From contig CAKQYS010000001.1 of the NCBI GenBank assembly GCA_934293375.1, positions 1 through 64,000 of the forward strand: a stretch of DNA of 64,000 bases, given 5' to 3'. This DNA comes from an uncultured Lachnospiraceae bacterium (GTDB taxonomy: Bacteria; Bacillota; Clostridia; Lachnospirales; Lachnospiraceae). The notes beneath the pieces were generated by a model. The model ran no database searches and had not been told where the DNA came from. It saw only the letters and a list, made by a program, of their open reading frames with translations. A program made the position numbers and the translations under genes. This document shows, piece by piece, positions 42,848-51,645 of this stretch (positions are counted from its first letter, which is position 1; each line of letters begins with the position of its first letter).

Positions 42848-43675
42848 ATGGGTAATGATTCTTACGGCGGATTTGATGATGATCAGAACCGCAACAACAA
42901 TGGCAGTCAGTATTATTACAACAATTATGCATCCAATGATTCCTCGGCAGATAATTCCTATGGAAACGGATATGATGCAGGTACATTTCGGGCATCAAGC
43001 AATGCTGCGGTTTCATTAAGAGAGCAGGCAGTATTGGTTAAGAGCCTTGGGTTTATGGCGATCGCTTTGCTGATTTCTGCCGTGGTAGCATTTGTCGGAC
43101 ACGCTTGGGCTATGTCCTCTGTGGAGCATATGTACAGCTATGCAACGATGCTGGTACCGGCTCTGGTATTAGAGCTGGTTGTGTACTTTCTTGCGCTGTG
43201 GGCGATGAAGAAGGATAATCAGACGATGAGCATCATTGGATATGTGGGATACTCTGTGATGTCAGGATTTACCCTGTCTGTGATTTTCTTCACATACAGT
43301 TTAGGTTCTATCACCGGTATTTTTGTGATTACAGCATTGATGTTTGCAGCGATGGCTGTATACGGATATGTAACGAAGGCTGATTTAAGACCACTTGGTT
43401 CTTTTTTTGCAATGTCATTGATCGGTGTTATCGGTGTAGGAATTATGAATTTCTTCATCAAATCTACTTCGATTGATAATCTGATCGCAGTTTTTGGTGT
43501 TGTGGTATTTGCAGGTATTACTGCTTATGATATTCAGAGACTGAAGGAGGCAAATGTTACTTATGCAGACCGTTCCGAGAATGTAGTTGCTATGTATGGT
43601 GGTCTGATGTTATATCTTGATTTCATCAACCTCTTCTTAAAATTGCTTCGGTTATTTGGCAAGAGCAGAGACTGA
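42848..43675 (+). CDS. Bax inhibitor-1/YccA family membrane protein
   Basis: 275 residues. A hydrophilic Asn/Ser/Tyr-rich N-terminal tail (about 1-55) precedes seven membrane helices. BI-1 features: GFTLSVIFFTYSLGSITGIFVITA and the C-terminal YDIQRLKE plus ALMLYLDFINLFL-like LMLYLDFINLFLKLLRL. Bacterial homologues act as pH-sensitive calcium leak channels in vitro. The long polar tail is more extended than in YccA. AAAAGGAGAATG start. It follows sortase by 42 bases, but no functional link is evident. Confidence 0.9.
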   Translation: MGNDSYGGFDDDQNRNNNGSQYYYNNYASNDSSADNSYGNGYDAGTFRASSNAAVSLREQAVLVKSLGFMAIALLISAVVAFVGHAWAMSSVEHMYSYATMLVPALVLELVVYFLALWAMKKDNQTMSIIGYVGYSVMSGFTLSVIFFTYSLGSITGIFVITALMFAAMAVYGYVTKADLRPLGSFFAMSLIGVIGVGIMNFFIKSTSIDNLIAVFGVVVFAGITAYDIQRLKEANVTYADRSENVVAMYGGLMLYLDFINLFLKLLRLFGKSRD

Positions 43676-43686
43676 TTGCTCTATCA

Positions 43687-43719
43687 TAAAAAAGAGATGC
43701 ATTGCATCTCTTTTTTTTA
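43687..43719. terminator. Bidirectional terminator between the Bax-inhibitor-like gene and ylbJ
   Basis: AAAAAAGAGATGCA pairs with TGCATCTCTTTTTT, a near-perfect A/T-flanked hairpin between convergent genes. Confidence 0.9.
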
Positions 43720-43724
43720 TGCAT

Positions 43725-44618
43725 TTATAAGCATATATAGCTTAGAAGACCGGTACAAAGGCCGAGAAACAACTTCCAAATTGTGTAGCTCTTAAAAGCG
43801 TCCTCCAGTGCAGGTGCAACACTTCGGGTCTGGGCGATTGCGCTAAAACCGCCAAATGCAGTAAGGGCAAGTATGTATGTAGTCTGTATGGGACCTGTGA
43901 ACATCTGCGTATGAAGCAGAGAAATGCCGACTGTGATTTCTAAGGATGCAATAGGGAGCAGCGTGTATTGGTTGACAAATCCTTTTAGCAAAGATGTCAG
44001 AATCGAGAATAGCATAATATAAACTCCGATGATCATGACACTTTCTATGCTTTTTTTTATGATGTCGGAGAATGTATTGGGATGTTCCTGCATATGAAAA
44101 TCTGCCGATTTTGAAGCATATTTTTTGTAGTAAAGATATCGTATAGAAAATAGAAGTATATTTGGAATATATAAGAGCAGAAATACTATACATGGGGGGA
44201 TACTGTCAGTCAGACCATAATGTAAAACATAGCCAATCACAAACATGGGACTGGCATTGTTGCAGAGGACGAGTAGAATCTTGGCAAGCCGCCTGTCCAG
44301 AAATCCGCCTGTATACAGATCATTTACAAATTTTCCGCCCATAGGATACCCACAAAGGAATCCGATTATGACACATAACCATATGCAGGGTTTGAAATGG
44401 CTGAGAACCGGATGATTGACGAGTCCTGGCAATAACTGACCGGACAAAAGAGAGTTTGTCAGTAAAATAAATGGAAGAAGTGTGGGAATGATGACATTTG
44501 CCCAGAGTGACAGACCGTTTTTTGCACCGGATATTGCAGTATGGGAATTTCCGATCAATAGCAGCAGACATATCAGAGGCAGGCAAATGCTGATGTAATG
44601 TTTGACTTTGAAAAGCAT
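43725..44618 (-). CDS. ylbJ: Sporulation integral membrane protein YlbJ
   Basis: About 297 residues with around eight membrane helices. YlbJ/nucleoside-recognition features: WANVIIPTLLPFILLTNSLL, GFLCGYPMGGKFVNDLY, and LLVLCNNASPMFVIGYVL. In Bacillus YlbJ is needed for spore cortex formation. The ATG at 44618 is chosen because GAGGTAATT lies just upstream; the in-frame ATG at 44633 has no ribosome site. Its neighbour tmcAL (ylbM) is also close to ylbJ in Bacillus. Confidence 0.9.
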   Translation of the reverse strand: MLFKVKHYISICLPLICLLLLIGNSHTAISGAKNGLSLWANVIIPTLLPFILLTNSLLSGQLLPGLVNHPVLSHFKPCIWLCVIIGFLCGYPMGGKFVNDLYTGGFLDRRLAKILLVLCNNASPMFVIGYVLHYGLTDSIPPCIVFLLLYIPNILLFSIRYLYYKKYASKSADFHMQEHPNTFSDIIKKSIESVMIIGVYIMLFSILTSLLKGFVNQYTLLPIASLEITVGISLLHTQMFTGPIQTTYILALTAFGGFSAIAQTRSVAPALEDAFKSYTIWKLFLGLCTGLLSYICL

Positions 44619-44672
44619 AATTACCTCGGGCATTTTTTACAGAATATGAAATTACAGCACAGACTATGCCAT

Positions 44673-45890
44673 CTATACGATAATCGCATTTTGTTCATAG
44701 TCAGAAGGTAGTGGTTCATGATGTTTTGTAAACCAGGCCAGTTGATATAATTGATGAGCCTGTATATCTGCTTGAAAGAGTGTCAATGCTGTCTGGGTAT
44801 CTGAAAGCTGGATGCCAGCTTTTGATACTTTTTGAATAAATGGTATCATACAGTTCTTTTTTTGAAAACTGATCAAGGATGACGATGTATGTCTAAAACC
44901 TAATAATCGAACATAATAAATATATTCATTTTTCTTTGCGTCAGAGAAAATATCCTGTCGCATGTCCAGTAGTAAATGTAATATGCTTCGACTGATGCGG
45001 GTGTAGGTATATTGGCGTGTCTTCAGATCCTGGATCAATGAAGCATAGGAATAAACCAAGCAGTTATGTTTCTGGATGCGGTTGGCCAGATCATTGGATA
45101 TATCATAGATCATGGATAAATCCTGATTTTTTGCATGGTAAAGTGCATATCCGGCAAATGTGGACAGATCCTCATTTGTCAGATATTTATGTGGCAGGAG
45201 GTTTACACATGAACCGGGTATGATATTAGATAGATCAGCATCAGGGTTGTCAAGCAGTACATTGCGGATTGCACTGGCTGATGCAATGGAACCATGTATA
45301 TCCGTATCATGATACATCGCCTGTGTGCGTTGGATCAACACCGGTTTCATATTAGGGCAGTAACGGAAAATGGCACGCAAATAACAAAGGGCCAACATAT
45401 TATTTGGTTGATTTAAGACTGTTTCAGCTTCTGGTATATGACTGCACTGACAAAGAGCCCGTGTGTAGGCACAGGCATATGTGGCACCGTATGAGAGTTG
45501 TTCAAGAAGCAATTTATTTAAAGCAGCCTCTTTTGTAACAGTTACCTTAGCAAGGGCAGATAACAGATGAAGATCACCGCATTCTGCACCAAATGCAACA
45601 TGAGTGACAGATAGATGCTTCATGGTGATGATGGCAGCTGCAGCAAATTCTTCGGCACTGGAGCATGCAAAATAGGCCGGCAGCTCATAAACAGCATCAA
45701 GACCGCCGGTCAAAGCCATACGGCAGCGCGTATATTTATCAAATAATGCCGCCTCTCCTCGTTGTAGAAAGGATCCGCTCATAACCGCAATACAGTGATC
45801 AGGCTGTATCTGTTTTCGTGCTTCATTTAATTGATATAAATGTCCGTTATGAAACGGATTGTATTCTGCGACAATTCCTAATATTTTCAT
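44673..45890 (-). CDS. tmcAL: tRNA(Met) cytidine acetate ligase
   Basis: 405 residues. The N-terminal nucleotidyltransferase-like motif VAEYNPFHNGHLYQL contains HxGH. VMSGSFLQRGEAALFDKYTR and GLDAVYELPAYFACSSAEEFA are diagnostic of TmcAL/YlbM. It acetylates C34 of elongator tRNA-Met using acetate and ATP, preventing misreading. It lies upstream of ylbJ on the same strand with about 55 bases between, so the two probably form an operon. The ATG follows GGTGTATAT, a modest ribosome site. Confidence 0.93.
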   Translation of the reverse strand: MKILGIVAEYNPFHNGHLYQLNEARKQIQPDHCIAVMSGSFLQRGEAALFDKYTRCRMALTGGLDAVYELPAYFACSSAEEFAAAAIITMKHLSVTHVAFGAECGDLHLLSALAKVTVTKEAALNKLLLEQLSYGATYACAYTRALCQCSHIPEAETVLNQPNNMLALCYLRAIFRYCPNMKPVLIQRTQAMYHDTDIHGSIASASAIRNVLLDNPDADLSNIIPGSCVNLLPHKYLTNEDLSTFAGYALYHAKNQDLSMIYDISNDLANRIQKHNCLVYSYASLIQDLKTRQYTYTRISRSILHLLLDMRQDIFSDAKKNEYIYYVRLLGFRHTSSSLISFQKKNCMIPFIQKVSKAGIQLSDTQTALTLFQADIQAHQLYQLAWFTKHHEPLPSDYEQNAIIV

Positions 45891-46112
45891 ATATACACCT
45901 TACAAATTGATAATTTACAGATCTGTTGCTATGTGATACAATAATACCACAATAAAGAAACAATTATATTCAGTATATCTTTTTTTCAATGGAATTACCA
46001 GTACCATTCTGGATTTCTCTCAGCGTGGGTGGTATCATAGTCAGCATTCCCAAATTTTATTTTTGATATGTGCATGATTTTGGCATAGCGGTGTGGTAAC
46101 TTAAAATGTGTG

Positions 46113-46141
46113 TTGACAAATCCTGCGTTATATATTACTAT
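46113..46141 (+). promoter_or_regulatory. Promoter of recA
   Basis: TTGACA at 46113-46118 and TACTAT at 46136-46141, 17-bp spacer. The LexA boxes start 13 bases after the -10. The gap 45891-46238 otherwise shows only AT-rich sequence with no further gene. Confidence 0.7.
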
Positions 46142-46153
46142 TAAGAACAGATA

Positions 46154-46182
46154 CGAACATTTGTTTGCCAAACATTTGTTTA
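46154..46182 (+). promoter_or_regulatory. Two adjacent LexA (SOS) boxes before recA
   Basis: CGAACATTTGTTTG at 46154-46167 fits the Firmicute SOS box CGAACNNNNGTTCG with one change. CAAACATTTGTTTA at 46169-46182 is a weaker second box, 15 bp on. Both cover the expected transcription start. lexA is outside the window. Confidence 0.8.
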
Positions 46183-46238
46183 TGTTCGGCGCATGGGTTT
46201 GATAGATGAGAATTAGAAGATCATATAAGGAGGACATT

Positions 46239-47273
46239 ATGGAGAATCAGGATAAGATGGCAGCATTAAATGCTGCATTGACACAGATTGAGAAGCAGTA
46301 CGGAAAGGGAAGCGTAATGAAGCTTGGTGAGAATGCTTCGAATATGAATGTTGAGGCCATTCCTACGGGTTCCTTAGGTTTGGATCTTGCGTTAGGGATC
46401 GGCGGTGTTCCTAAGGGAAGAATTATTGAGATATATGGACCGGAATCAAGTGGTAAGACAACTGTGGCGTTGCATGTTGTAGCAGAAGCACAGAAGCGTG
46501 GTGGCATTGCCGGATTTATTGATGCAGAGCATGCATTGGATCCGGTATATGCAGCGAATATAGGTGTTGATGTGAACAATCTATACATATCACAGCCGGA
46601 TAACGGGGAGCAGGCATTAGAGATTACGGAGACGATGGTGCGTTCCGGTGCGATTGATGTTGTGATCGTGGATTCTGTTGCGGCATTGGTGCCGAAGGCT
46701 GAGATTGAGGGAGATATGGGTGATTCCCATGTAGGTCTGCAGGCGCGTCTGATGTCACAGGCACTTCGTAAGCTGACCGCTGCTATCAGCAAGTCGAATT
46801 GTGTTGTGATCTTTATCAATCAGCTTCGTGAGAAGGTTGGTATTATGTTTGGAAACCCAGAGACAACAACCGGTGGACGTGCATTGAAGTTTTATGCATC
46901 TGTCCGTATGGAAGTTCGTAGAATTGAATCCCTGAAGAAGGGAGATCAGGTCATTGGTAACCGTACGAGAGTGAAGGTTGTCAAGAACAAGGTAGCACCG
47001 CCATTCAAGGAAGCCTGCTTTGACATCATGTTTGGACAGGGTATTTCCAAGGTCGGCGATATTGTAGATCTTGGAGTACAGTTTGATGTAGTACAGAAGT
47101 CAGGTGCGTGGTATGCATATAAGGGTGAGAAGATCGGACAGGGACGAGAGAATGCGAAGCAGTATCTGCTGGAGAATCCTCAAGTAGCAGAAGAGGTCGA
47201 ATTGGCAGTAAAGAAGCTGGCGGGCATCATTCCGGATGATAGTCAGACAGATGTACAAGATGAAGAGAAATAG
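46239..47273 (+). CDS. recA: Recombinase RecA
   Basis: 344 residues. Walker A GPESSGKTT, Walker B VVIVDSVAALVPKAEIEG, loop L1 region GDSHVGLQARLMSQALRKL and L2 with INQLREKVGIMFGNPETTTGGRALKFYAS. It forms filaments on single-stranded DNA, drives strand exchange and triggers LexA cleavage. The ATG at 46239 follows AAGGAGGAC. The 5' region has a consensus promoter with SOS boxes. recX follows 20 bases downstream. Confidence 0.99.
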   Translation: MENQDKMAALNAALTQIEKQYGKGSVMKLGENASNMNVEAIPTGSLGLDLALGIGGVPKGRIIEIYGPESSGKTTVALHVVAEAQKRGGIAGFIDAEHALDPVYAANIGVDVNNLYISQPDNGEQALEITETMVRSGAIDVVIVDSVAALVPKAEIEGDMGDSHVGLQARLMSQALRKLTAAISKSNCVVIFINQLREKVGIMFGNPETTTGGRALKFYASVRMEVRRIESLKKGDQVIGNRTRVKVVKNKVAPPFKEACFDIMFGQGISKVGDIVDLGVQFDVVQKSGAWYAYKGEKIGQGRENAKQYLLENPQVAEEVELAVKKLAGIIPDDSQTDVQDEEK

Positions 47274-47293
47274 AGTCTGAAGAGGTTAGATAT

Positions 47294-47944
47294 ATGGTAG
47301 TGACAGCTCTGGAACAGCTAACCAGAAAGAAGACGAAATTATATCTGGATGAAGACCTAAAAGGAATATTATATCCACAGGAAATCAGACGATATCATAT
47401 TGTGCAAGGTGCAGAGCTATCAGAGTCGCAATGGGAGACTTTGTATCAGGAAGTGATCCTTCGTCGGGCAAAGCAGAAGGCAATGGCACTTCTGGTCAGA
47501 ATGGACTATTCTGAATATGGAATGCGATGTAAGCTGCAGCGTGAATACTATTGTGAACAGGCGATTGAAGATACAATTTCATTTTTGTATTCTTATCATT
47601 ATCTGGATGATGTGAGGTATGCGCAGCAGTTTATGATCTCCAGGGGAGGATCAATGGGGCGAACGGAGATTCGTCGGAAACTGCGTGCACAAGGGATTCG
47701 GGATGATATCATTGTACAGGTATATGAAGAAGCCGGTTTGGAGGATATGGATATTCTGCATGAACAGATGAAGAAGCGGCTTGCAGGTAGAACGCAACTT
47801 GATGACAAAGAACAGAGAAAGATTATTTCTTATTTTTTAAGGCGGGGTTTTTCTTATACGAAAATAGCAGCGGTTATGCGGTGTTATGTGAAGAATGAGT
47901 GTTCAGATATGTGGGAATTCTCTGATGACATTCATTTAATATGA
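47294..47944 (+). CDS. recX: RecA regulator RecX
   Basis: 216 residues made of three-helix repeats, with the RecX signatures LVRMDYSEYGMRCKLQREYY, YLDDVRYAQQFMISRG and GRTEIRRKLRAQGIRDDII. RecX caps and disassembles RecA filaments. Its position directly after recA suggests cotranscription under the LexA-controlled promoter. The N-terminal extension of about 65 residues (TRKKTKLYLDEDLKGILYPQ) is common in Firmicutes. Confidence 0.9.
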   Translation: MVVTALEQLTRKKTKLYLDEDLKGILYPQEIRRYHIVQGAELSESQWETLYQEVILRRAKQKAMALLVRMDYSEYGMRCKLQREYYCEQAIEDTISFLYSYHYLDDVRYAQQFMISRGGSMGRTEIRRKLRAQGIRDDIIVQVYEEAGLEDMDILHEQMKKRLAGRTQLDDKEQRKIISYFLRRGFSYTKIAAVMRCYVKNECSDMWEFSDDIHLI

Positions 47945-47986
47945 CAAGTTTTTTATTCATATTGCATAAAAAATTCTGACTTTTAC

Positions 47987-48015
47987 TTGACATTTCATAC
48001 AAATAATTGTAGAAT
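47987..48015 (+). promoter_or_regulatory. Promoter of rny
   Basis: TTGACA at 47987-47992 and TAGAAT at 48010-48015, 17-bp spacer, 48 bases before the GTG start. Confidence 0.78.
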
Positions 48016-48063
48016 TGAACTGTTGTATTATGTACAATGAAAACTTAATAAGGAGGTGCTCCT

Positions 48064-49614
48064 GTGGAACCAATTCATTATATAATTGTTGCTATTATAG
48101 TAGCTTTGGCAATGGTTATTTCCTGGGTTGCTGCTACGGTATATCACAAGAAGATATCCGAGAGTAAGATTGGCAGTGCGGAAGAGAGAGCCAGAGAGAT
48201 TATAGATGAAGCGCTCAAGAATGCTGAGATCAAGAAGCGAGAAGCTTTGCTTGAAGCGAAGGAAGAAGCTTCCAAGACGAAGAATGAGCTCGATAAAGAG
48301 ATCAAGGAACGTCGAAATGAAGTTCAGCGTATGGAGAAGAGAGTACTTTCAAGAGAAGAGACCATTGATCGTAAGACGGAAGCCATCGAGAAGAAGGAAC
48401 AGAGTCTTGCATCAAAGGAAGCTGCATTAGAAAAGCAGCGTGCGAAGGTATCTGAACTTGAGGGTAAGCGCCAACAGGAACTAGAGAGAATCTCTGGTTT
48501 AACCTCTGAACAAGCGAAGGAATACTTATTAAGAACTGTTGAAGACGAAGTAAAACATGACACTGCTGTTATGGTGAAAGAGCTCGAGACGAGAGCGAAG
48601 GAGGAAGCTTCTAAGAAGGCGAAGGAATATGTCGTTACAGCAATACAGAAATGTGCTGCTGATCATGTTGCTGAGACCACAATTTCACTTGTACAGTTAC
48701 CAAACGATGAAATGAAGGGACGGATCATTGGACGTGAAGGTCGAAATATCCGTACACTCGAAACTATGACAGGCGTGGAGTTGATCATTGATGATACTCC
48801 GGAGGCTGTTATCCTATCTTGTTTCGATCCAATCAGAAGAGAAGTGGCGAGAATTGCACTTGAGAAGCTGATCGTGGATGGTAGAATTCATCCAGCCAGA
48901 ATCGAAGAAATGGTAGAGAAAGCACAAAGAGAGGTTGAGCAGACAATTCGTGAAGCTGGTGAGGCCGCCGTATTAGAGGTTGGTGTTCACGGTATTCACC
49001 CTGAGCTGGTTCGTTTACTTGGTAAGATGAAGTTTAGAACCAGTTACGGTCAGAATGCATTGAAGCATTCTATCGAAGTCGCAGAGCTTTGTGGCTTGCT
49101 TGCCGGCGAGGTAGGCGTAGACATACGTACAGCTAAGAGGGCTGGTTTATTACACGATATTGGTAAAGCAGTGGATCATGAGATGGAAGGTTCGCATATT
49201 TCGATTGGTGTAGATCTTTGTAGAAAATACAAGGAATCTCCGATTATTATCAATGCGGTGGAAGCTCACCATGGTGATGTAGAACCTGAATCACTAATTG
49301 CAGTTATTGTACAGGCCGCAGATACAATTTCAGCTGCGAGACCAGGTGCAAGAAGAGAAACATTAGAGACTTATACAACAAGACTTACTAAGTTAGAAGA
49401 CATTGCCAACTCTTTCAAGGGAGTTGATAAGACCTTTGCTATTCAGGCAGGTAGAGAGATTCGTATTATGGTAGTTCCTGGTCAGGTATCCGATGCTGAC
49501 ATGGTTCTGCTTGCTAGAGAGATTTCTAAGAAGATCGAGAGCGAGTTAGAGTATCCAGGTCAGATAAAAGTGAACCTGATTCGAGAATCTAGAGTTACAG
49601 ACTATGCGAAGTAA
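48064..49614 (+). CDS. rny: Ribonuclease Y
   Basis: 516 residues: N-terminal membrane anchor (about 5-27), long coiled coil (35-200), KH domain with GRIIGREGRNIRTLETMTGVE, and HD domain with AGLLHDIGKAVDHEMEGSH. It is the membrane-bound endonuclease that starts mRNA decay in many Firmicutes. The start is GTG with AAGGAGG upstream. It follows recA-recX, as in the recA-rny neighbourhood of Bacillus, but has its own promoter. Confidence 0.97.
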   Translation: MEPIHYIIVAIIVALAMVISWVAATVYHKKISESKIGSAEERAREIIDEALKNAEIKKREALLEAKEEASKTKNELDKEIKERRNEVQRMEKRVLSREETIDRKTEAIEKKEQSLASKEAALEKQRAKVSELEGKRQQELERISGLTSEQAKEYLLRTVEDEVKHDTAVMVKELETRAKEEASKKAKEYVVTAIQKCAADHVAETTISLVQLPNDEMKGRIIGREGRNIRTLETMTGVELIIDDTPEAVILSCFDPIRREVARIALEKLIVDGRIHPARIEEMVEKAQREVEQTIREAGEAAVLEVGVHGIHPELVRLLGKMKFRTSYGQNALKHSIEVAELCGLLAGEVGVDIRTAKRAGLLHDIGKAVDHEMEGSHISIGVDLCRKYKESPIIINAVEAHHGDVEPESLIAVIVQAADTISAARPGARRETLETYTTRLTKLEDIANSFKGVDKTFAIQAGREIRIMVVPGQVSDADMVLLAREISKKIESELEYPGQIKVNLIRESRVTDYAK

Positions 49615-49634
49615 TTATTAATTTATGAATCCTG

Positions 49635-49675
49635 ACAGTCGGTATATATGTGTGTATATGCCGGCTGTTTTGTTT
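49635..49675 (+). terminator. Terminator of rny
   Basis: ACAGTCGGTATATA at 49635-49648 pairs with TATATGCCGGCTGT at 49655-49668 with wobble pairs, followed by TTTGTTTT. Confidence 0.75.
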
Positions 49676-49701
49676 TCTATGAATTAAGGGAGGAAGGGAA
49701 G

Positions 49702-50841
49702 ATGATTCAAAATATAGTCTTTGATATCGGGGATGTTTTAATTGATTTTCATTGGAAAAGAACGATGAAAGAACATGGTTTCTCAGATGAGGTAATTTGT
49801 TGTTTGGAACAGAATATGATGATGTCTCCGGATTGGAATCAACTGGATCTGAATATGATACCGGAGAATGATATATTTGACCGGTTTAAAAAGGCTGCAC
49901 CACAGTATGCTGATAAGATAGATCAGTTTAGACAGTTCAAATCAGAGATTGTTTCACCATTTCCGGGTGTACGGGAATGGATGTTGGATTTAAAGAAGCG
50001 TGGATATCACATTTATCTGCTTTCGAATTATCCTGAGTCTTACTTCAAGATTCATGCGAGTGAACGATTTCATTTTATGGATTTGATCGATGGTTCTGTG
50101 ATTTCATATGAAGTGCAATGTGTGAAGCCGGATCACAGAATTTATGAGCATTTGTTAAAAAAGTATGACTTGAAGCCTGAGACCTGTGTATTTATGGACG
50201 ACAGACCGGCAAATGTGCAGGCTGCCAGAGAGCTGGGAATGCAGGCATTTGTATATACCAGTCAGGAACAGGCGAAGCGTGAATTGGAAGATATACTTGC
50301 ATTATGCTTCACGAGGCAAGATCAGAAATGTATTTACGAGGGAACAGTGATGAGTCTGTGGAAGGATCATTTGGAACTGCCGGATGGCAGTCAGGTGATT
50401 TATGACATGGTGAAACAAAAAGGAGGGGCGTGTGTACTCCCGGTGGATGAAGAACAGAATGTGTATCTTGTGAAGCAATATCGGAATACATTGAATCGAG
50501 TAAATCTGGAACTTCCGGCCGGTTGTTATGCATATCCGGGAGAACCGCCTATGCAGTGTGCCAGCAGGGAATTGAAGGAAGAGTTGGGAATCATTGCAGA
50601 GATCTGGCATTATATGACAGAGATCATTACGGATATCGGGATTAGCGATGAAAAGGTTGCAATTTTTCATGCAACGGGATTGACATTTGGTACATGTAAA
50701 CTGGATGAAGATGAGCGGATACATTTAGTGAAGCTGCCTATAAATGAGGCTGTCCGTCTGGTACAATGTGGTGAGATTGTGGATGCAAAAACCGTGGTGG
50801 CGATTTTGGGGTATAAAGCCGGGATATGGGCAGAAACATAA
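49702..50841 (+). CDS. Fusion of HAD phosphatase and Nudix ADP-sugar pyrophosphatase
   Basis: 379 residues, two enzymes in one chain. Residues 1-200 are a HAD-IA phosphatase like YihX: FDIGDVLIDF (nucleophile Asp), LLSNYP (motif II), VKPDHRIY (Lys) and FMDDRPANV (motif IV). Residues about 205-379 are a NudF-type Nudix domain: VYLVKQYRNTLNRVNLELPAG and RELKEELGI. The Nudix box has one extra residue between its Gly and first Glu (Gx6E rather than Gx5E), but the REUxEExGU core is complete. The start at 49702 has AAGGGAGG upstream. spoIIM and xerD follow, as nudF-spoIIM-xerD in Bacillus. The fusion suggests breakdown of an ADP-sugar to AMP and free sugar. Confidence 0.85.
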   Translation: MIQNIVFDIGDVLIDFHWKRTMKEHGFSDEVICCLEQNMMMSPDWNQLDLNMIPENDIFDRFKKAAPQYADKIDQFRQFKSEIVSPFPGVREWMLDLKKRGYHIYLLSNYPESYFKIHASERFHFMDLIDGSVISYEVQCVKPDHRIYEHLLKKYDLKPETCVFMDDRPANVQAARELGMQAFVYTSQEQAKRELEDILALCFTRQDQKCIYEGTVMSLWKDHLELPDGSQVIYDMVKQKGGACVLPVDEEQNVYLVKQYRNTLNRVNLELPAGCYAYPGEPPMQCASRELKEELGIIAEIWHYMTEIITDIGISDEKVAIFHATGLTFGTCKLDEDERIHLVKLPINEAVRLVQCGEIVDAKTVVAILGYKAGIWAET

Positions 50842-50857
50842 TAATAACACAGAATGT

Positions 50858-50894
50858 ATGCTGGTATATTTGATGATATACCGGCATATTTTTA
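50858..50894 (+). terminator. Terminator of the HAD-Nudix gene
   Basis: ATGCTGGTATAT at 50858-50869 pairs with ATATACCGGCAT at 50876-50887 (one G-U), followed by ATTTTTATG. Confidence 0.75.
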
Positions 50895-50928
50895 TGTGTA
50901 ACTGTAAAATATCCGGAAAGGAGTCAGT

Positions 50929-51510
50929 ATGGATCAATGCAGATGGAGTATGCCGTTACTACAATATAGGACAAGACTGTGGGTTTGTTTTTTTGTTATG
51001 CTGATATTGGGAGCAATCTATGCGAATTGGTTTTTGATTCCAAATGAGGCATTCTGTGAGAAGGTGGAAGTACATGAAAGAATATCCGAACTTCTGATTC
51101 GAGAAGATGGACAACATTATTTTGTGTATGTTTTAAATTACAGGCTTTTGCAGGCAGCTATCATGTTAGTAATGCTGAAGGTGCTAGGCGTCCGTTGTTT
51201 TTTGACAATGGTGACAGCTATGATTGGATGTGTATATGGAGTTTTAATTGCGGTGGAGTCAGCGAGTCTGGGTGCAATCGGCATTGTATATGGATTGATT
51301 GTATGGTTCCCACAGGTGCTGTTTTATGCCGGTATATTTGGGATCCTGTATAGGATGGGGCATATTACATATTACAATCGAAAACAGATTTTCATGCATG
51401 TAATAGGTATTACGATACTTTTGTTAGCGGGATGTCTGACGGAGGCTTTTTGTAATCCGAAATTCATGTATTATTGTAATCAGTATATGATGCCTGTTAC
51501 AAAATTGTAA
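50929..51510 (+). CDS. spoIIM: Stage II sporulation protein M-like membrane protein
   Basis: 193 residues with about five membrane helices: one near the N-terminus (about 18-36), then after an extracytoplasmic loop a series from about 72 to 190. The arrangement fits SpoIIM, part of the SpoIIDMP complex that dissolves septal peptidoglycan and drives engulfment. The assignment leans on topology, length (Bacillus SpoIIM is about 214) and position between a nudF-type gene and xerD. Direct motif evidence is thin. GGAAAGGAGTC precedes the ATG. Confidence 0.72.
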   Translation: MDQCRWSMPLLQYRTRLWVCFFVMLILGAIYANWFLIPNEAFCEKVEVHERISELLIREDGQHYFVYVLNYRLLQAAIMLVMLKVLGVRCFLTMVTAMIGCVYGVLIAVESASLGAIGIVYGLIVWFPQVLFYAGIFGILYRMGHITYYNRKQIFMHVIGITILLLAGCLTEAFCNPKFMYYCNQYMMPVTKL

Positions 51511-51645
51511 ATCCAGTGTTTCATTTTCGGCTAAAATCTGTTATGATAGATTTTATGACATATATGAAGGTATCAAATGGAAGCGAGTGTGTGATCATTG
51601 GCATGGGTATAGATGGAATGCCGAACGATTTGTGGAGGCCGGGTG

